From NCBI GenBank assembly GCA_045597045.1, contig JAZODN010000141.1:1-12435 (forward strand): a stretch of 12,435 nt of DNA, given 5' to 3'. Made by a program: the position numbers and the translations under genes. The DNA comes from SIG588 sp045597045 (GTDB lineage: Bacteria; Bacillota; Clostridia; Oscillospirales; Acutalibacteraceae). The notes beneath the pieces were generated by a model that was given only the letters and a program-made list of their open reading frames with translations, did no database searches and was not told the DNA's origin. Below, in pieces: positions 1 to 7,760 of the stretch (positions within the stretch are counted from its first letter, which is position 1; every line of letters begins with the position of its first letter).

Positions 1-872
1 TGATGGATGCCATTCCTGCCAAGATCGCCGGCTGTCGCGAAGTGGTGATGGTCACACCGCCCGGCCGCGACGGCAAGGTGAACCCCGTCATTTTGGCGGC
101 CGCCGGCATCGCCGGTATCGACCGCATTTTCAAGATCGGCGGCGCACAGGCGGTGGCTGCCCTTGCCTTCGGTACCGATACGGTGCCGAAGGTGGATAAG
201 ATCGTCGGCCCCGGCAACGCTTATGTGGCCGAAGCCAAGCGGCAGGTATACGGCTTGGTCTCCATTGATATGATCGCCGGCCCGAGCGAGATTTTGATCG
301 TGGCAGACGGCAAGACCGATCCGCGCTGTGCCGCGGCCGACCTGCTCTCGCAAGCAGAACACGACAAAATGGCCTCGGCCGTATTGGTTACCGATTCCGC
401 TGCACTTGCCAAGGCCGTGCAGGCAGAACTGGAACAGCAAATTCCGCTGCTCGCCCGTGCGGAGATTGCACGCACGTCCATTGACGAAAACGGCAAGATC
501 ATCGTCACCCCCGATTTGGAAACGGCGATCGACATTGCCAACGCCATTGCCCCCGAACATTTGGAGCTGTGTGTGGACAACCCGTTCGACTACCTCGACC
601 ACGTGCGTCACGCCGGTTCGATCTTCATGGGCCGTCACTGCCCCGAAGCACTGGGCGACTACTTCGCCGGCCCGAACCACACCCTGCCCACCAGCGGTAC
701 GGCACGTTTTTCGAGCCCCTTGTCGGTAGACGATTTCATCAAGAAAACGCAATATACCTATTACACACGCGATGCACTCGCCGCCGTAGCAGAAGACGTG
801 GCCTTCTTTGCCGAGCAGGAGGGACTCACCGCCCACGCCAAGAGCGCGCGCATCCGTTTCGAGAAAGAGTGA
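1..872 (+). CDS. hisD: Histidinol dehydrogenase HisD, C-terminal two thirds (5' end outside window)
   Basis: This gene encodes the NAD-dependent enzyme that oxidises L-histidinol to L-histidine in two steps, the last reactions of histidine synthesis in the cytoplasm. The frame is open from the first base, and the visible 289 residues (counted from the ATG at 3) begin inside the family, at the conserved IPAKIAG stretch, so about 140 N-terminal residues of the usual ~430 lie upstream. Seen in order: the GPGNAYVAEAKR segment (69-80), the zinc ligands Gln117 and His120 in SQAEH, the catalytic pair Glu185-His186 in APEHLEL, zinc ligand Asp219 in LGDYFAGPNHTLPT, and zinc ligand His278 in LTAHAKSARIR near the C-terminus. 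All known catalytic and metal positions after the N-terminal third are kept. It is the first visible gene of the his operon and ends 8 nt before hisC. The identification is very secure; only the start is unknown. Confidence 0.97.
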   Translation, partial: MDAIPAKIAGCREVVMVTPPGRDGKVNPVILAAAGIAGIDRIFKIGGAQAVAALAFGTDTVPKVDKIVGPGNAYVAEAKRQVYGLVSIDMIAGPSEILIVADGKTDPRCAAADLLSQAEHDKMASAVLVTDSAALAKAVQAELEQQIPLLARAEIARTSIDENGKIIVTPDLETAIDIANAIAPEHLELCVDNPFDYLDHVRHAGSIFMGRHCPEALGDYFAGPNHTLPTSGTARFSSPLSVDDFIKKTQYTYYTRDALAAVAEDVAFFAEQEGLTAHAKSARIRFEKE

Positions 873-880
873 ACCAACCC

Positions 881-1948
881 ATGAGCCGTTTTTTCAGCGA
901 CAAATTCCAAGCGCTCACCCCCTACACTCCCGGTGAACAGCCGCGTGAGCGCCGATACATAAAACTGAACACCAACGAATCTCCCTTCCCCCCCTGTGCT
1001 CAGGCCAAGGCGGCTGCGCGGGTGGCGGCAGCAAACGTACAGCTGTATTCCGACCCGACCGCCCGTGCGCTGAACGAAGCAATGGCCAAGTTGCTCGAAG
1101 TGGAACCGGAGGAGCTCCTGTTTACCAACGGTTCGGACGAGGTGCTGAATTTCGCTTTCGCCGCCTTTTGCGACGAAGCCACACCGGCCGTCTTCCCCGA
1201 CATCACCTACGGCTTTTATCCCGTGTTTGCGGAATATAACCGCGTGCCGTATAAAACCATACCGCTGCGCGAGGATCTCACCATTGAGCCGGCCGACTAT
1301 TACGGCGGCGGTCACACGGTGTTCATTGCCAATCCCAACGCCCCCACCGGCATTCCGCTTACCACAGACGAGATCGAAGGCATTTTGAAAGCCAATCCCG
1401 ACAACGTGGTGGTGATCGACGAAGCATACGTGGATTTCGGTGCCCAAAGCTGCGTGCCGCTGATTCACCAATACGACAACCTGCTCGTCACGGGCACCTT
1501 TTCGAAATCCCGTTCCATGGCCGGCGCTCGTTTGGGCTTCGGTGTGGGTTGCAAAGCGTTGATCCGCGACCTGAACACCTTAAAATACGCCACCAACCCC
1601 TATAACGTCAACGCCATAACCATGGCTGTCGGCGTAGCCACTCTGGCCAATGAAAACTACACCCGGCACAACTGCCGCACGGTAGCGGAAAACCGCGATT
1701 ACACCGCGGCGCGGCTGCGTGAAATGGGCTTTCTTCTCACCGACTCGGCAGCCAACTTCGTATTTGCCCGTCACCCGAACATCGACGGCGGCCTGATCTA
1801 TCACCGCTTGAAGGAACGCGGCATTCTGGTGCGCCATTTCGACGCACCGCGCATTGACCAATACAACCGCATCACCGTCGGCACACGCAAGGATATGAAC
1901 ACCCTGCTAGCCGCGCTGAAGGAGATTATTTCGGAGGAATTGTTATGA
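881..1948 (+). CDS. hisC: Histidinol-phosphate aminotransferase HisC
   Basis: This is a PLP-dependent class I/II aminotransferase that converts imidazole-acetol phosphate and glutamate to L-histidinol phosphate and 2-oxoglutarate. The product is 355 residues, the normal length. Visible features are the N-terminal KLNTNESPFPP substrate and cofactor segment (28-38), NPNAPTG (151-157), the PLP-ring contact DEAYVDF (180-186), the Schiff-base lysine Lys209 in TGTFSKSRSMAG, and the phosphate-binding Arg217 in ARLGFG. The frame is open further upstream into hisD, but family alignment begins at the ATG at 881, 8 nt after the hisD stop. The upstream AAAGAG (864-869) is a weak ribosome binding site, so translation is probably coupled to hisD. 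The stop overlaps the hisB start as ATGA. Some relatives also transaminate aromatic amino acids, but the his-operon context fixes this one. Confidence 0.97.
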   Translation: MSRFFSDKFQALTPYTPGEQPRERRYIKLNTNESPFPPCAQAKAAARVAAANVQLYSDPTARALNEAMAKLLEVEPEELLFTNGSDEVLNFAFAAFCDEATPAVFPDITYGFYPVFAEYNRVPYKTIPLREDLTIEPADYYGGGHTVFIANPNAPTGIPLTTDEIEGILKANPDNVVVIDEAYVDFGAQSCVPLIHQYDNLLVTGTFSKSRSMAGARLGFGVGCKALIRDLNTLKYATNPYNVNAITMAVGVATLANENYTRHNCRTVAENRDYTAARLREMGFLLTDSAANFVFARHPNIDGGLIYHRLKERGILVRHFDAPRIDQYNRITVGTRKDMNTLLAALKEIISEELL

Positions 1949-2535
1949 GAAACGCCACAATAGACCGCCGCACGGCGGAGACCGATATCACCCTGCAGCT
2001 GATCGTGGACGGCAGCGGTGTCAGCCGTATCGACAGCGGCTGCGGCTTTTTAGACCATATGCTGACACTGTTTGCCAAACACGCACGCTTTGACCTCACC
2101 CTCACCTGCCATGGCGACACCGCCGTGGACGATCACCACACGGTGGAGGATATCGGTATTTGTCTGGGTCAAGCGCTCACCGAAGCGTTGGGCGAGAAAA
2201 AAGGCATTCTGCGTTACGGCTCGCAGCTATTACCGATGGACGAAGCGCTGATTCTTGCCGCCGTGGACCTTTCGGGGCGCGCCGGCTTGTATTACGACAT
2301 GGAAATCCCCACCGAAAAAGTGGGCACGTTTGACACCGAGCTGGCCGAAGAGTTTTGGTGGGCGTTTGTGCGCAATGCGAACTGCACCCTGCATCTGCGC
2401 CAAATGGCCGGCACCAATTCGCACCACATCATCGAAGGGCAATTCAAAGCGGTGGCGCGCGCCCTGCGTGCCGCCGTGTCGATCGACGGCACCTTTGCCG
2501 ACGACGTCCCCTCTACGAAGGGAGTTCTGGCATGA
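1945..2535 (+). CDS. hisB: Imidazoleglycerol-phosphate dehydratase HisB (monofunctional)
   Basis: The enzyme dehydrates imidazole glycerol phosphate to imidazole acetol phosphate, the sixth step of histidine synthesis, using a dinuclear manganese centre in a 24-subunit shell (family knowledge). The 196-residue product has the two pseudo-repeated metal motifs: CGFLDHMLTLFAKH with DDHHTVEDIG in the first half and NSHHIIEGQFKAVARAL in the second, followed by the conserved end PSTKGVL. It lacks the HAD phosphatase domain fused to HisB in enterobacteria, which fits the separate PHP phosphatase at the end of this operon. The start is supported by GGAGGA at 1933-1938, 6 nt before the ATG. It overlaps both the hisC stop and the hisH start by 4 bp (ATGA), so translation is coupled on both sides. 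Confidence 0.97.
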   Translation: MRNATIDRRTAETDITLQLIVDGSGVSRIDSGCGFLDHMLTLFAKHARFDLTLTCHGDTAVDDHHTVEDIGICLGQALTEALGEKKGILRYGSQLLPMDEALILAAVDLSGRAGLYYDMEIPTEKVGTFDTELAEEFWWAFVRNANCTLHLRQMAGTNSHHIIEGQFKAVARALRAAVSIDGTFADDVPSTKGVLA

Positions 2536-3149
2536 TCGCCATCATTGACTACGGTGTCGGTAACCTCTTTTCGCTTCGCAGTTCGCTGGAAGCGTTGGGC
2601 GCCGCCGTCACCGTAACGGACGATGCTGCCGCCTTGCGTGCGGCAGATAAACTGTTGCTGCCCGGTGTGGGGGCTTTCGGCGATGCCGCCGCCAAACTGC
2701 GCAACAGCGGTTTGGCCGACGCGGTGAAGGACGAAGCTGCCCACGGCAAGCCGCTGCTGGGCATCTGCCTTGGCATGCAAATGCTGTTTGAACGCAGTTA
2801 CGAATACGGCGAGCACGAAGGCTTGGGGCTCATTCAAGGCAGCATCCGCCCGATTGCCGACGTCATACCGAAAGGGCTCAAAATCCCCCACATCGGATGG
2901 AATGCACTGCAATTCACCCAAAAACAGAGCCCCCTCTTCCGTTACATTCAAAACGGCGACCATGTGTATTTCGTGCACTCGTTCTATGCCGCCAACTGTG
3001 ACGAGGTGGTGATCGCCAACGCCGAATACGGCGCACCGCTGACCGCGGCCGTGCAAAACGGCAATGTATTCGGCTGTCAGTTTCACCCCGAAAAAAGCGG
3101 TACGGTGGGGCTGAACATTCTGCGCGCATTTTGTGAATATGAGGACTAA
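2532..3149 (+). CDS. hisH: Imidazole glycerol phosphate synthase glutaminase subunit HisH
   Basis: This is a class I glutamine amidotransferase that hydrolyses glutamine and channels ammonia to HisF, forming the imidazole ring of IGP and releasing AICAR. The 205-residue product begins MIAIIDYGVGNLFS, typical of the family. The catalytic triad is visible: nucleophile Cys79 in GICLGMQMLFE, and His185 and Glu187 in QFHPEKSG; the LPGVGAFGDA stretch (43-51) lies near the oxyanion strand. The frame is open another 59 codons upstream inside hisB, but the ATG at 2532, overlapping the hisB TGA as ATGA, is where family similarity begins. It ends 3 nt before hisA. The partner hisF lies two genes downstream in the same transcript, so both halves of the synthase are made together. 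Confidence 0.97.
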   Translation: MIAIIDYGVGNLFSLRSSLEALGAAVTVTDDAAALRAADKLLLPGVGAFGDAAAKLRNSGLADAVKDEAAHGKPLLGICLGMQMLFERSYEYGEHEGLGLIQGSIRPIADVIPKGLKIPHIGWNALQFTQKQSPLFRYIQNGDHVYFVHSFYAANCDEVVIANAEYGAPLTAAVQNGNVFGCQFHPEKSGTVGLNILRAFCEYED

Positions 3150-3152
3150 TAT

Positions 3153-3866
3153 ATGAAGATCTTCCCTGCTGTTGATATTTATGAGGGCAAAGCCGTTCGT
3201 CTGTTCAAAGGCGACTATGCCCAAATGACGGTATATAACGACGATCCGCTGGCTGTCGCACACGATTTTGAGGCAGCCGGCGCCACCTGCTTGCACCTGG
3301 TGGATCTGGAGGGCGCCAAAAGTGGTGACACCCCCAACCTCTCCACTGTTAGGCACATCGTACAAAACACCAACCTCTTCACCGAAATCGGCGGCGGTAT
3401 CCGTTCGATGAACACCATCGAAACCTATCTTTCGGCCGGTGTGGACCGCGTGATTTTGGGCACCGCGGCGGTGTGCGATCCTGCCTTTTTAAAAGAGGCG
3501 CTGACCGCTTTCGGCACCCATGTGGCCGTGGGGGTGGATATCCGCGACGGCCGAGTGGCCATCAAGGGTTGGACCGAGACCGCCGAAAAAGACGCCATGA
3601 CTTTCTGCCGTGAATTGGAGGCACTCGGTGTCGGCACCGTCATCTGCACCGACATCTCGCGTGACGGCGCCATGCAAGGCACCAACCACGCACTCTACCG
3701 CACCATGAGCGAGCAGCTTTCTCTCGACATTGTAGCTTCCGGCGGCGTATCGTCGCTTTCCGACGTAGAAAAGCTGGCCGCCACCGGATTGTACGGTGCC
3801 ATTATCGGCAAAGCATACTACACCGGCGCCATTGATCTGCGCCGCGCAATCGAGGTGGCAACATGA
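3153..3866 (+). CDS. hisA: ProFAR isomerase HisA
   Basis: HisA performs the Amadori rearrangement of ProFAR to PRFAR, the substrate of the HisF-HisH synthase. The 237-residue (beta/alpha)8 barrel shows the usual half-barrel symmetry: catalytic base Asp8 in FPAVDIYEGK and catalytic acid Asp129 in VGVDIRDGRVAIKGW, with phosphate-binding loops GGGIRS (80-85) and ASGGVSS (195-201). TDISRDGAMQGTN (166-178) is also characteristic. The start at 3153 is 3 nt after the hisH stop, with GAGGA at 3141-3145 as ribosome binding site inside the end of hisH. The stop overlaps the hisF start by ATGA. Actinobacterial PriA is the main alternative for this fold, but the whole operon context and clostridial-type sequence favour plain HisA. 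Confidence 0.96.
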   Translation: MKIFPAVDIYEGKAVRLFKGDYAQMTVYNDDPLAVAHDFEAAGATCLHLVDLEGAKSGDTPNLSTVRHIVQNTNLFTEIGGGIRSMNTIETYLSAGVDRVILGTAAVCDPAFLKEALTAFGTHVAVGVDIRDGRVAIKGWTETAEKDAMTFCRELEALGVGTVICTDISRDGAMQGTNHALYRTMSEQLSLDIVASGGVSSLSDVEKLAATGLYGAIIGKAYYTGAIDLRRAIEVAT

Positions 3867-4621
3867 TAACCAAACGCATCATCCCCTGCCTGGATGTCCG
3901 TGACGGACGCGTGGTCAAGGGGGTCAATTTTGAAGGACTGCACGACGTGTCCTCTCCCGTCGAGCTCGCGAAATACTACAGCGACAACGGGGCCGACGAA
4001 CTGGTGTTTTATGACATCACCGCCTCGGCCGAAGGGCGGCGCCTGTTCACCGATATTTTGTGCGAGGTGGCACGCACCATCTTCATCCCCCTCACGGTGG
4101 GCGGCGGTATTAATACCACCGCGGATTTTGACCGTGTGCTGAAGTGCGGCGCCGATAAAGTAAGTGTCAACTCGGGTGCCATTCGCAACCCCTCGCTGAT
4201 CCATGAAGCCGCAAAACTGTACGGCGATCAGTGCGTGGTGCTTTCGGTGGATATTAAACGTGTCGACGGCGTGTTCCGCGTATTTGCCAAAGGCGGCCGC
4301 GAAAACACCGGCATGGAAGCCATCGATTGGATCCGCCGTTCGGTGGATGCCGGTGCCGGCGAAGTGGTAGTCAACTCCATTGATACCGACGGCGTGAAGA
4401 ATGGCTTTGATCTGGAAATGTTGGATGCGGTCTGCCGCGCGGTATCGGTGCCGGTCATCGCTTCGGGCGGTGCCGGCAACAAACAGCACTTCACCGAGTT
4501 GTTCCGTGCACTGCCGGGGGTGGATGCCGGGCTTGCCGCCTCTATCTTCCACTTCCGCGAAGTGGCCATCCCCGACTTAAAACAAGAGTTAAAACAAAAC
4601 GGGATCCCCGTAAGACTGTAA
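3863..4621 (+). CDS. hisF: Imidazole glycerol phosphate synthase cyclase subunit HisF
   Basis: HisF uses ammonia delivered by HisH to cleave and cyclise PRFAR into IGP and AICAR. The 252-residue barrel is of standard length. Catalytic Asp11 sits in IIPCLDVRDGRVVKG and catalytic Asp130 in LSVDIKRVDG, the same positions as in characterised HisF enzymes. Phosphate-binding loops are TVGGGINT (78-85) and ASGGAGN, and NSIDTDGVKNG is the usual strand-6 motif. The start codon overlaps the hisA stop (ATGA), so translation is coupled. The stop TAA is part of the ribosome binding site region of hisIE, 10 nt before its ATG. Nothing is missing or unusual. Confidence 0.97.
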   Translation: MITKRIIPCLDVRDGRVVKGVNFEGLHDVSSPVELAKYYSDNGADELVFYDITASAEGRRLFTDILCEVARTIFIPLTVGGGINTTADFDRVLKCGADKVSVNSGAIRNPSLIHEAAKLYGDQCVVLSVDIKRVDGVFRVFAKGGRENTGMEAIDWIRRSVDAGAGEVVVNSIDTDGVKNGFDLEMLDAVCRAVSVPVIASGGAGNKQHFTELFRALPGVDAGLAASIFHFREVAIPDLKQELKQNGIPVRL

Positions 4622-4631
4622 GGAGATTACT

Positions 4632-5282
4632 ATGTTGAAGATTGACGAATTGAAGTTTGACGAAAACGGGTTGATCCCGGCCGTGGTCCTGGATGCCAAG
4701 ACCCGAAAACTGCTGACCTTGGCGTATATGAATCGTGAAAGTTTGCAGATCTCGATGGAAAAAGGCCTCACCTGCTTTTTCAGCCGTTCGCGGCAAACAC
4801 TGTGGCTGAAGGGCGAAACAAGCGGCAACTACCAGCACATTGTTTCCATCACGGCAGATTGCGACAAAGACGCATTGGAGATTTTGGTGGAAAAAGACGG
4901 CCCTGCCTGCCACACGGGCGAAGACTCCTGCTTCCACAATCCCCTGTGGGAAAGCGAAGAGCGCCACGCCTTCTCGCTCGAGCAGTTGATGGCCCTCATT
5001 GAAGGACGCAAAACCGAGAAGAAGGAAGGCTCCTACACCACCTATCTCTTTGAAAAGGGTATCGACAAGATTCTCAAAAAAGTAGGCGAAGAATGCACCG
5101 AGGTCATTATTGCCGGCAAAGCCAACGACAAAAAAGAAACGGTGTACGAAATTGCTGACCTCACCTATCACGTGATGGTGCTGATGATCGAAATGGGGCT
5201 GTCACTTGAGGATATTCACAACGAACTCGCCTCACGCCACGTGATCGACCACAAAGTAAAGCAGGAGAAGATGACAAAATGA
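4632..5282 (+). CDS. hisI: Bifunctional phosphoribosyl-AMP cyclohydrolase / phosphoribosyl-ATP pyrophosphatase HisIE
   Basis: This fused enzyme performs steps 2 and 3 of histidine synthesis: the C-terminal HisE domain hydrolyses PR-ATP to PR-AMP, and the N-terminal HisI domain opens the purine ring to ProFAR. The product is 216 residues. HisI spans about 1-110 with the three zinc cysteines Cys77 (ADCDKDA), Cys93 (GPACHTG) and Cys100 (DSCFHN). HisE spans about 133-216 with the all-alpha MazG-like motifs GEECTEVIIAGK (152-163; Glu153, Glu154 and Glu157) and EIADLTYH (173-180). The linker is about 20 residues, charged (EGRKTEKKEG). The start has a strong AAGGAG at 4620-4625, 6 nt upstream. The last codons overlap the phosphatase gene by ATGA. 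Confidence 0.96.
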   Translation: MLKIDELKFDENGLIPAVVLDAKTRKLLTLAYMNRESLQISMEKGLTCFFSRSRQTLWLKGETSGNYQHIVSITADCDKDALEILVEKDGPACHTGEDSCFHNPLWESEERHAFSLEQLMALIEGRKTEKKEGSYTTYLFEKGIDKILKKVGEECTEVIIAGKANDKKETVYEIADLTYHVMVLMIEMGLSLEDIHNELASRHVIDHKVKQEKMTK

Positions 5283-6064
5283 TCCGCGGCGATTTTCACA
5301 CTCACACCACCTTCTGCGACGGTGCACACACACCTCGCGAAATGGTGGAAGCAGCACTGGCGCGCGGCATGACCCATCTCGGCTTTTCCGGACACGCTCC
5401 CATGCCGTTTTCCGAAAACTACACCCTCAGCAACATCTCCCGTTATTACGAGGAGATTCGGGCACTGCAAACCGAATACCGCGACCGCCTCACCATCTAT
5501 TGCGGCATCGAACAAGATCTGTATTCGCCATTGGATACCGCCGATTACGATTACGTCATCGGCTCGGTACACTACGTGCAAAAGGAGGGCGAATATTTGG
5601 TGCTCGATTATTCAAAAGAGCACCTGCGTGAAGGGGTTGAGCGCCTTTTCGGCGGCGATTGGTACGCCTTGGCCGAAGCGTATTATGCCGCTGTGGCCGA
5701 TCTCGGCCGTCTGCAACCGGCCATTATCGGACATTTTGATCTCATCACCAAATACAACCAAGACGCCGCGCTGTTCGACGATACCCATCCGCGTTATGTC
5801 GCCGCCGCCAAAGCGGCCATCGACGCGCTGATTCCTTACGGCATCCCGTTCGAGATCAACACGGGTGCCATCTTCCGCGGTTATCGCACCACCCCCTATC
5901 CGGCACCGCACCTGCTCCGCTACATTGCCGAGCGTGGCGGCAGCGCCATTTTGTCGGGCGACGTGCACCACAAGGACGGGTTGGAATGGCACTTTGACGA
6001 ATGCCGTGTGCTGGCAGCCGCATGCGGCTGCTCACTCGTGGAATTGCCGAAAGGGTTGGCGTGA
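5279..6064 (+). CDS. hisJ: Histidinol-phosphate phosphatase, PHP family (HisJ/HisK type)
   Basis: The enzyme removes phosphate from L-histidinol phosphate, the step before HisD, and replaces the HAD-type phosphatase of enterobacteria. The 261-residue product has the complete trinuclear metal set of the PHP fold: His7 and His9 in DFHTHTTFCDG, Asp14, His39 in SGHAPMP, Glu78 in GIEQD, His98 in GSVHYV, His152 in IGHFDL, and Asp228 with His230 in SGDVHHKDG. Length and motif order match Bacillus HisJ and Lactococcus HisK. GGAG at 5264-5267 precedes the ATG at 5279, which overlaps the hisIE stop as ATGA, so it is the last gene of the operon. PHP domains also occur in unrelated phosphoesterases, but the position directly after hisIE and the lack of a phosphatase in HisB make the assignment firm. 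Confidence 0.93.
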   Translation: MIRGDFHTHTTFCDGAHTPREMVEAALARGMTHLGFSGHAPMPFSENYTLSNISRYYEEIRALQTEYRDRLTIYCGIEQDLYSPLDTADYDYVIGSVHYVQKEGEYLVLDYSKEHLREGVERLFGGDWYALAEAYYAAVADLGRLQPAIIGHFDLITKYNQDAALFDDTHPRYVAAAKAAIDALIPYGIPFEINTGAIFRGYRTTPYPAPHLLRYIAERGGSAILSGDVHHKDGLEWHFDECRVLAAACGCSLVELPKGLA

Positions 6065-6160
6065 CACACTTTCCGATAGCCAAACCGATTGTCCTCCGTG
6101 GGCAAAGGCTGCCATTGCAACCAAAACTTCGGATAAAGTATGTACCGCCATTCAGAGAAT

Positions 6161-6209
6161 AAAAAAGAGAAACCGAGCCGATCAACAGATCGGCTCGGTT
6201 TCTCTTTTT
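6161..6209. terminator. Bidirectional rho-independent terminator after the his operon
   Basis: A perfect 18-bp stem (6166-6183 pairing with 6188-6205) with a 4-nt loop AACA is flanked by an A-run on the left (6161-6166) and a T-run on the right (6205-6209). The flanking A and T residues can extend the stem to about 22 bp. Because both strands end in a U-run after the hairpin, it should stop the his operon from the left and the convergent TRIC gene from the right. The 96 nt between the phosphatase stop and this hairpin (6065-6160) hold nothing I recognise. Confidence 0.93.
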
Positions 6210-6289
6210 ATAACGCCTCGGTACCGAACGGTTCCGCCGTATTTCCTATTCTCCTCGGTGTTGCAGCCGCCAAATGAACCTGCGCACGC

Positions 6290-6919
6290 TTATTCCGCTT
6301 TGGGCAAACTCCAGTGGTAATGCGCCGCAAGCAGGCGCAGCAACACCACTGCTGCCGCACCGCACACCATAGCCCACGTCTCGCCAAGCAGCGGCCAACA
6401 GCCGACACACACACACGCACCGATCAGCGATGCCGTGGCGTAAAAATGCTTCACGAAAATGTAAGGGGTGTTCCCTGCCAATATGTCGCGCATCACACCG
6501 CCGCCGATACCCGTTATCACCCCGACGAAGATGAGCAAGAATAAGCCAAATTCGTTCGAAACGGCATAGGCGGTACGAATGCCGACTACCGTAAACACAC
6601 CAAGTCCCAGTGAATCCATCACCAACATCACCAGTTCATAGGAACGGTGATAGCGATCGAACAAACGGCGCACAATCGGGAAAAACATCACCACCGCCGT
6701 GGCAATTGCCACCAGGGCATACAGCGGATTCCGAAAGGTGTTTGGCGGCGTTTGCCCCAACACCAGATCACGCACCACGCCGCCGCCGACCGCCGTGGTG
6801 AGCCCAAGAATGGCTACGCCGAAGATATCCATCTTCTTCTGCAGTGCGGTCACCGCACCCGAAACGGCAAACGAGATGGTACCGATGAATTCAAAAATCA
6901 ACAGCACTGTACCCGACAT
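6290..6919 (-). CDS. TRIC-type trimeric intracellular cation channel family protein (YicG/UPF0126)
   Basis: This is a small membrane protein of the bacterial TRIC family; characterised relatives form homotrimeric potassium-permeable channels, although the physiological role in bacteria is unclear. The 209-residue product has about seven hydrophobic helices and the family's internal duplication: GTISFAVSGA in helix 1, then GGGVVRD (45-51) after ILGLTTAV and the matching GGGVMRD (139-145) after GVITGI. Each Gly-rich kink is followed by a proline-containing loop (GQTPPNTF, GNTPYIF). The start has AGGTGA 7 nt upstream. It lies 40 nt downstream of the C39 lipoprotein on the same strand and could be the fourth gene of that operon, but the gap contains a plausible promoter of its own. 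The family identity is confident; the link to the BlaI module is not. Confidence 0.9.
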   Translation of the reverse strand: MSGTVLLIFEFIGTISFAVSGAVTALQKKMDIFGVAILGLTTAVGGGVVRDLVLGQTPPNTFRNPLYALVAIATAVVMFFPIVRRLFDRYHRSYELVMLVMDSLGLGVFTVVGIRTAYAVSNEFGLFLLIFVGVITGIGGGVMRDILAGNTPYIFVKHFYATASLIGACVCVGCWPLLGETWAMVCGAAAVVLLRLLAAHYHWSLPKAE

Positions 6920-6936
6920 ATTCTCACCTCTCTGCC

Positions 6937-6965
6937 ATCATAGCAGAAAATTGAACATTTTACAA
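6937..6965 (-). promoter_or_regulatory. Putative extended -10 promoter for the TRIC gene
   Basis: Read on the minus strand, TTGTAA (6960-6965) and TATGAT (6937-6942) are separated by 17 nt, and the -10 is preceded by TGC, giving the extended form TGnTATGAT. The -35 overlaps the stop codon of the C39 gene. The -35 matches only 4 of 6 positions, so the extended -10 carries most of the evidence. Confidence 0.45.
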
Positions 6966-7760
6966 GAGGGGAATTACGGCAAGCGCCTGTTTGCCAAGCG
7001 CCTCGTATCGTGCCTGCGACAGTGTGCGTGCATAACTCACCTCACACCCTTTGTACGGATCATTAAAATAATAATGTCCTTCATCGTAACCGACAAGCAG
7101 CATACAGTGCTCGTTTGCCGGCCACACGTAGGTTTCGCCGCTTGGCGTGATCCACGAACCCGAAGGATACACCTCCAACATATTGATTGAAACCCAAACA
7201 ACCACAGGAATCCCTTGGGCCACGTACTGCTCACACAACGCCGACATCGACAAACCCGACGCATCCTCCACCCGTTCGTCACTGCCGAGCACGCTCGCCA
7301 TCGCCCGTTTGATCACGGGCGACATGCAGCCGTAAGACGAAACGGTGCGCGGATCGCCGGCAAACACCTGCCGCGGATCCGGCCCGTAATGCGTGCCGTC
7401 TTTGTAGTAAAAACCCGTGTCTTTCACCAGATGTTTCTCCACAAAGGTATCCATAGCGATCGGCTCTCCGGCGTATTGCAACGCCATCACCGCCGCAGCC
7501 GATTCACACCCCGTTGGATACAACGGATACTGTGGAATCAACGGCACCCCTTGCAGCCGAAATGCGGCCGGCGCAGGTCTGGTGGAGCGTGCGGTTGTGG
7601 CGGTCGTCGTTGTGGCAGTGGCGGTCGCGGTGGTCGTTTGGGTAACAGACACCGAGGGCGGCGTATCGAAGATATCCGTCTTCTCCCCGGGCGCCGTACA
7701 TCCTGAAAGCAGTAAAGCGACACACAACGGATACACAAATTTACCCCACATTGTTCTCAT
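6960..7760 (-). CDS. Lipoprotein with C39-like cysteine peptidase domain
   Basis: This is a predicted surface-anchored papain-fold protein. Of 266 residues, 1-20 form a signal peptide ending in the lipobox LLLSGC with lipidated Cys21. Residues about 36-60 are a Thr/Ala/Ser-rich low-complexity linker, and about 68-266 match the Peptidase_C39_2 type: nucleophile Cys85 in YPTGCESAAAVMAL, His218 in ANEHCMLLVGYD and Asp234 in YYFNDPYKG. No ABC exporter is nearby, so this is not the leader-peptide-processing C39 domain of bacteriocin transporters. The ATG at 7760 is chosen because AAGGA (7766-7770) lies 5 nt upstream; the later ATG at 7751 would be too far from it. The start overlaps the end of the M56/M23 gene by 20 bp, so the two are co-translated. 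The substrate is unknown; cell-envelope protein or peptide processing is an inference. Confidence 0.85.
   Translation of the reverse strand: MRTMWGKFVYPLCVALLLSGCTAPGEKTDIFDTPPSVSVTQTTTATATATTTTATTARSTRPAPAAFRLQGVPLIPQYPLYPTGCESAAAVMALQYAGEPIAMDTFVEKHLVKDTGFYYKDGTHYGPDPRQVFAGDPRTVSSYGCMSPVIKRAMASVLGSDERVEDASGLSMSALCEQYVAQGIPVVVWVSINMLEVYPSGSWITPSGETYVWPANEHCMLLVGYDEGHYYFNDPYKGCEVSYARTLSQARYEALGKQALAVIPLL
7590..7637 (-). repeat. Thr/Ala-rich low-complexity codon run in the C39 lipoprotein linker
   Basis: Sixteen codons, residues 42-57, encode almost only Thr and Ala (pattern TTTATATAT...), giving a GTGG/GTCG-rich run on the plus strand. It lies between the lipid anchor and the peptidase domain and probably serves as a flexible spacer through the wall. 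Such runs can vary in length between strains. Confidence 0.6.

Noticed and set aside
569..880. Open frame extending hisC upstream by 104 codons inside hisD
   Set aside because: The extra sequence is an out-of-frame reading of the conserved HisD C-terminus; family similarity of HisC begins at the ATG at 881.
2292..3365. Long open frame on the minus strand opposite hisB-hisH-hisA
   Set aside because: It spans three well-identified plus-strand genes, has no recognisable domain or ribosome binding site, and is expected by chance in GC-rich coding DNA.
3818..4552. Long minus-strand open frame opposite hisF
   Set aside because: It mirrors hisF codon by codon, with His/Asp/Gly-rich composition typical of an antisense shadow.
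5856..6185. Minus-strand open frame across the end of the phosphatase gene and the terminator
   Set aside because: Its start lies within the terminator stem and the product has no recognisable features.
6219..6236. Imperfect hairpin CGGTACC/GGTTCCG after the TRIC gene
   Set aside because: Only 7 bp with a mismatch and no U-run; the strong hairpin at 6161-6209 explains termination.
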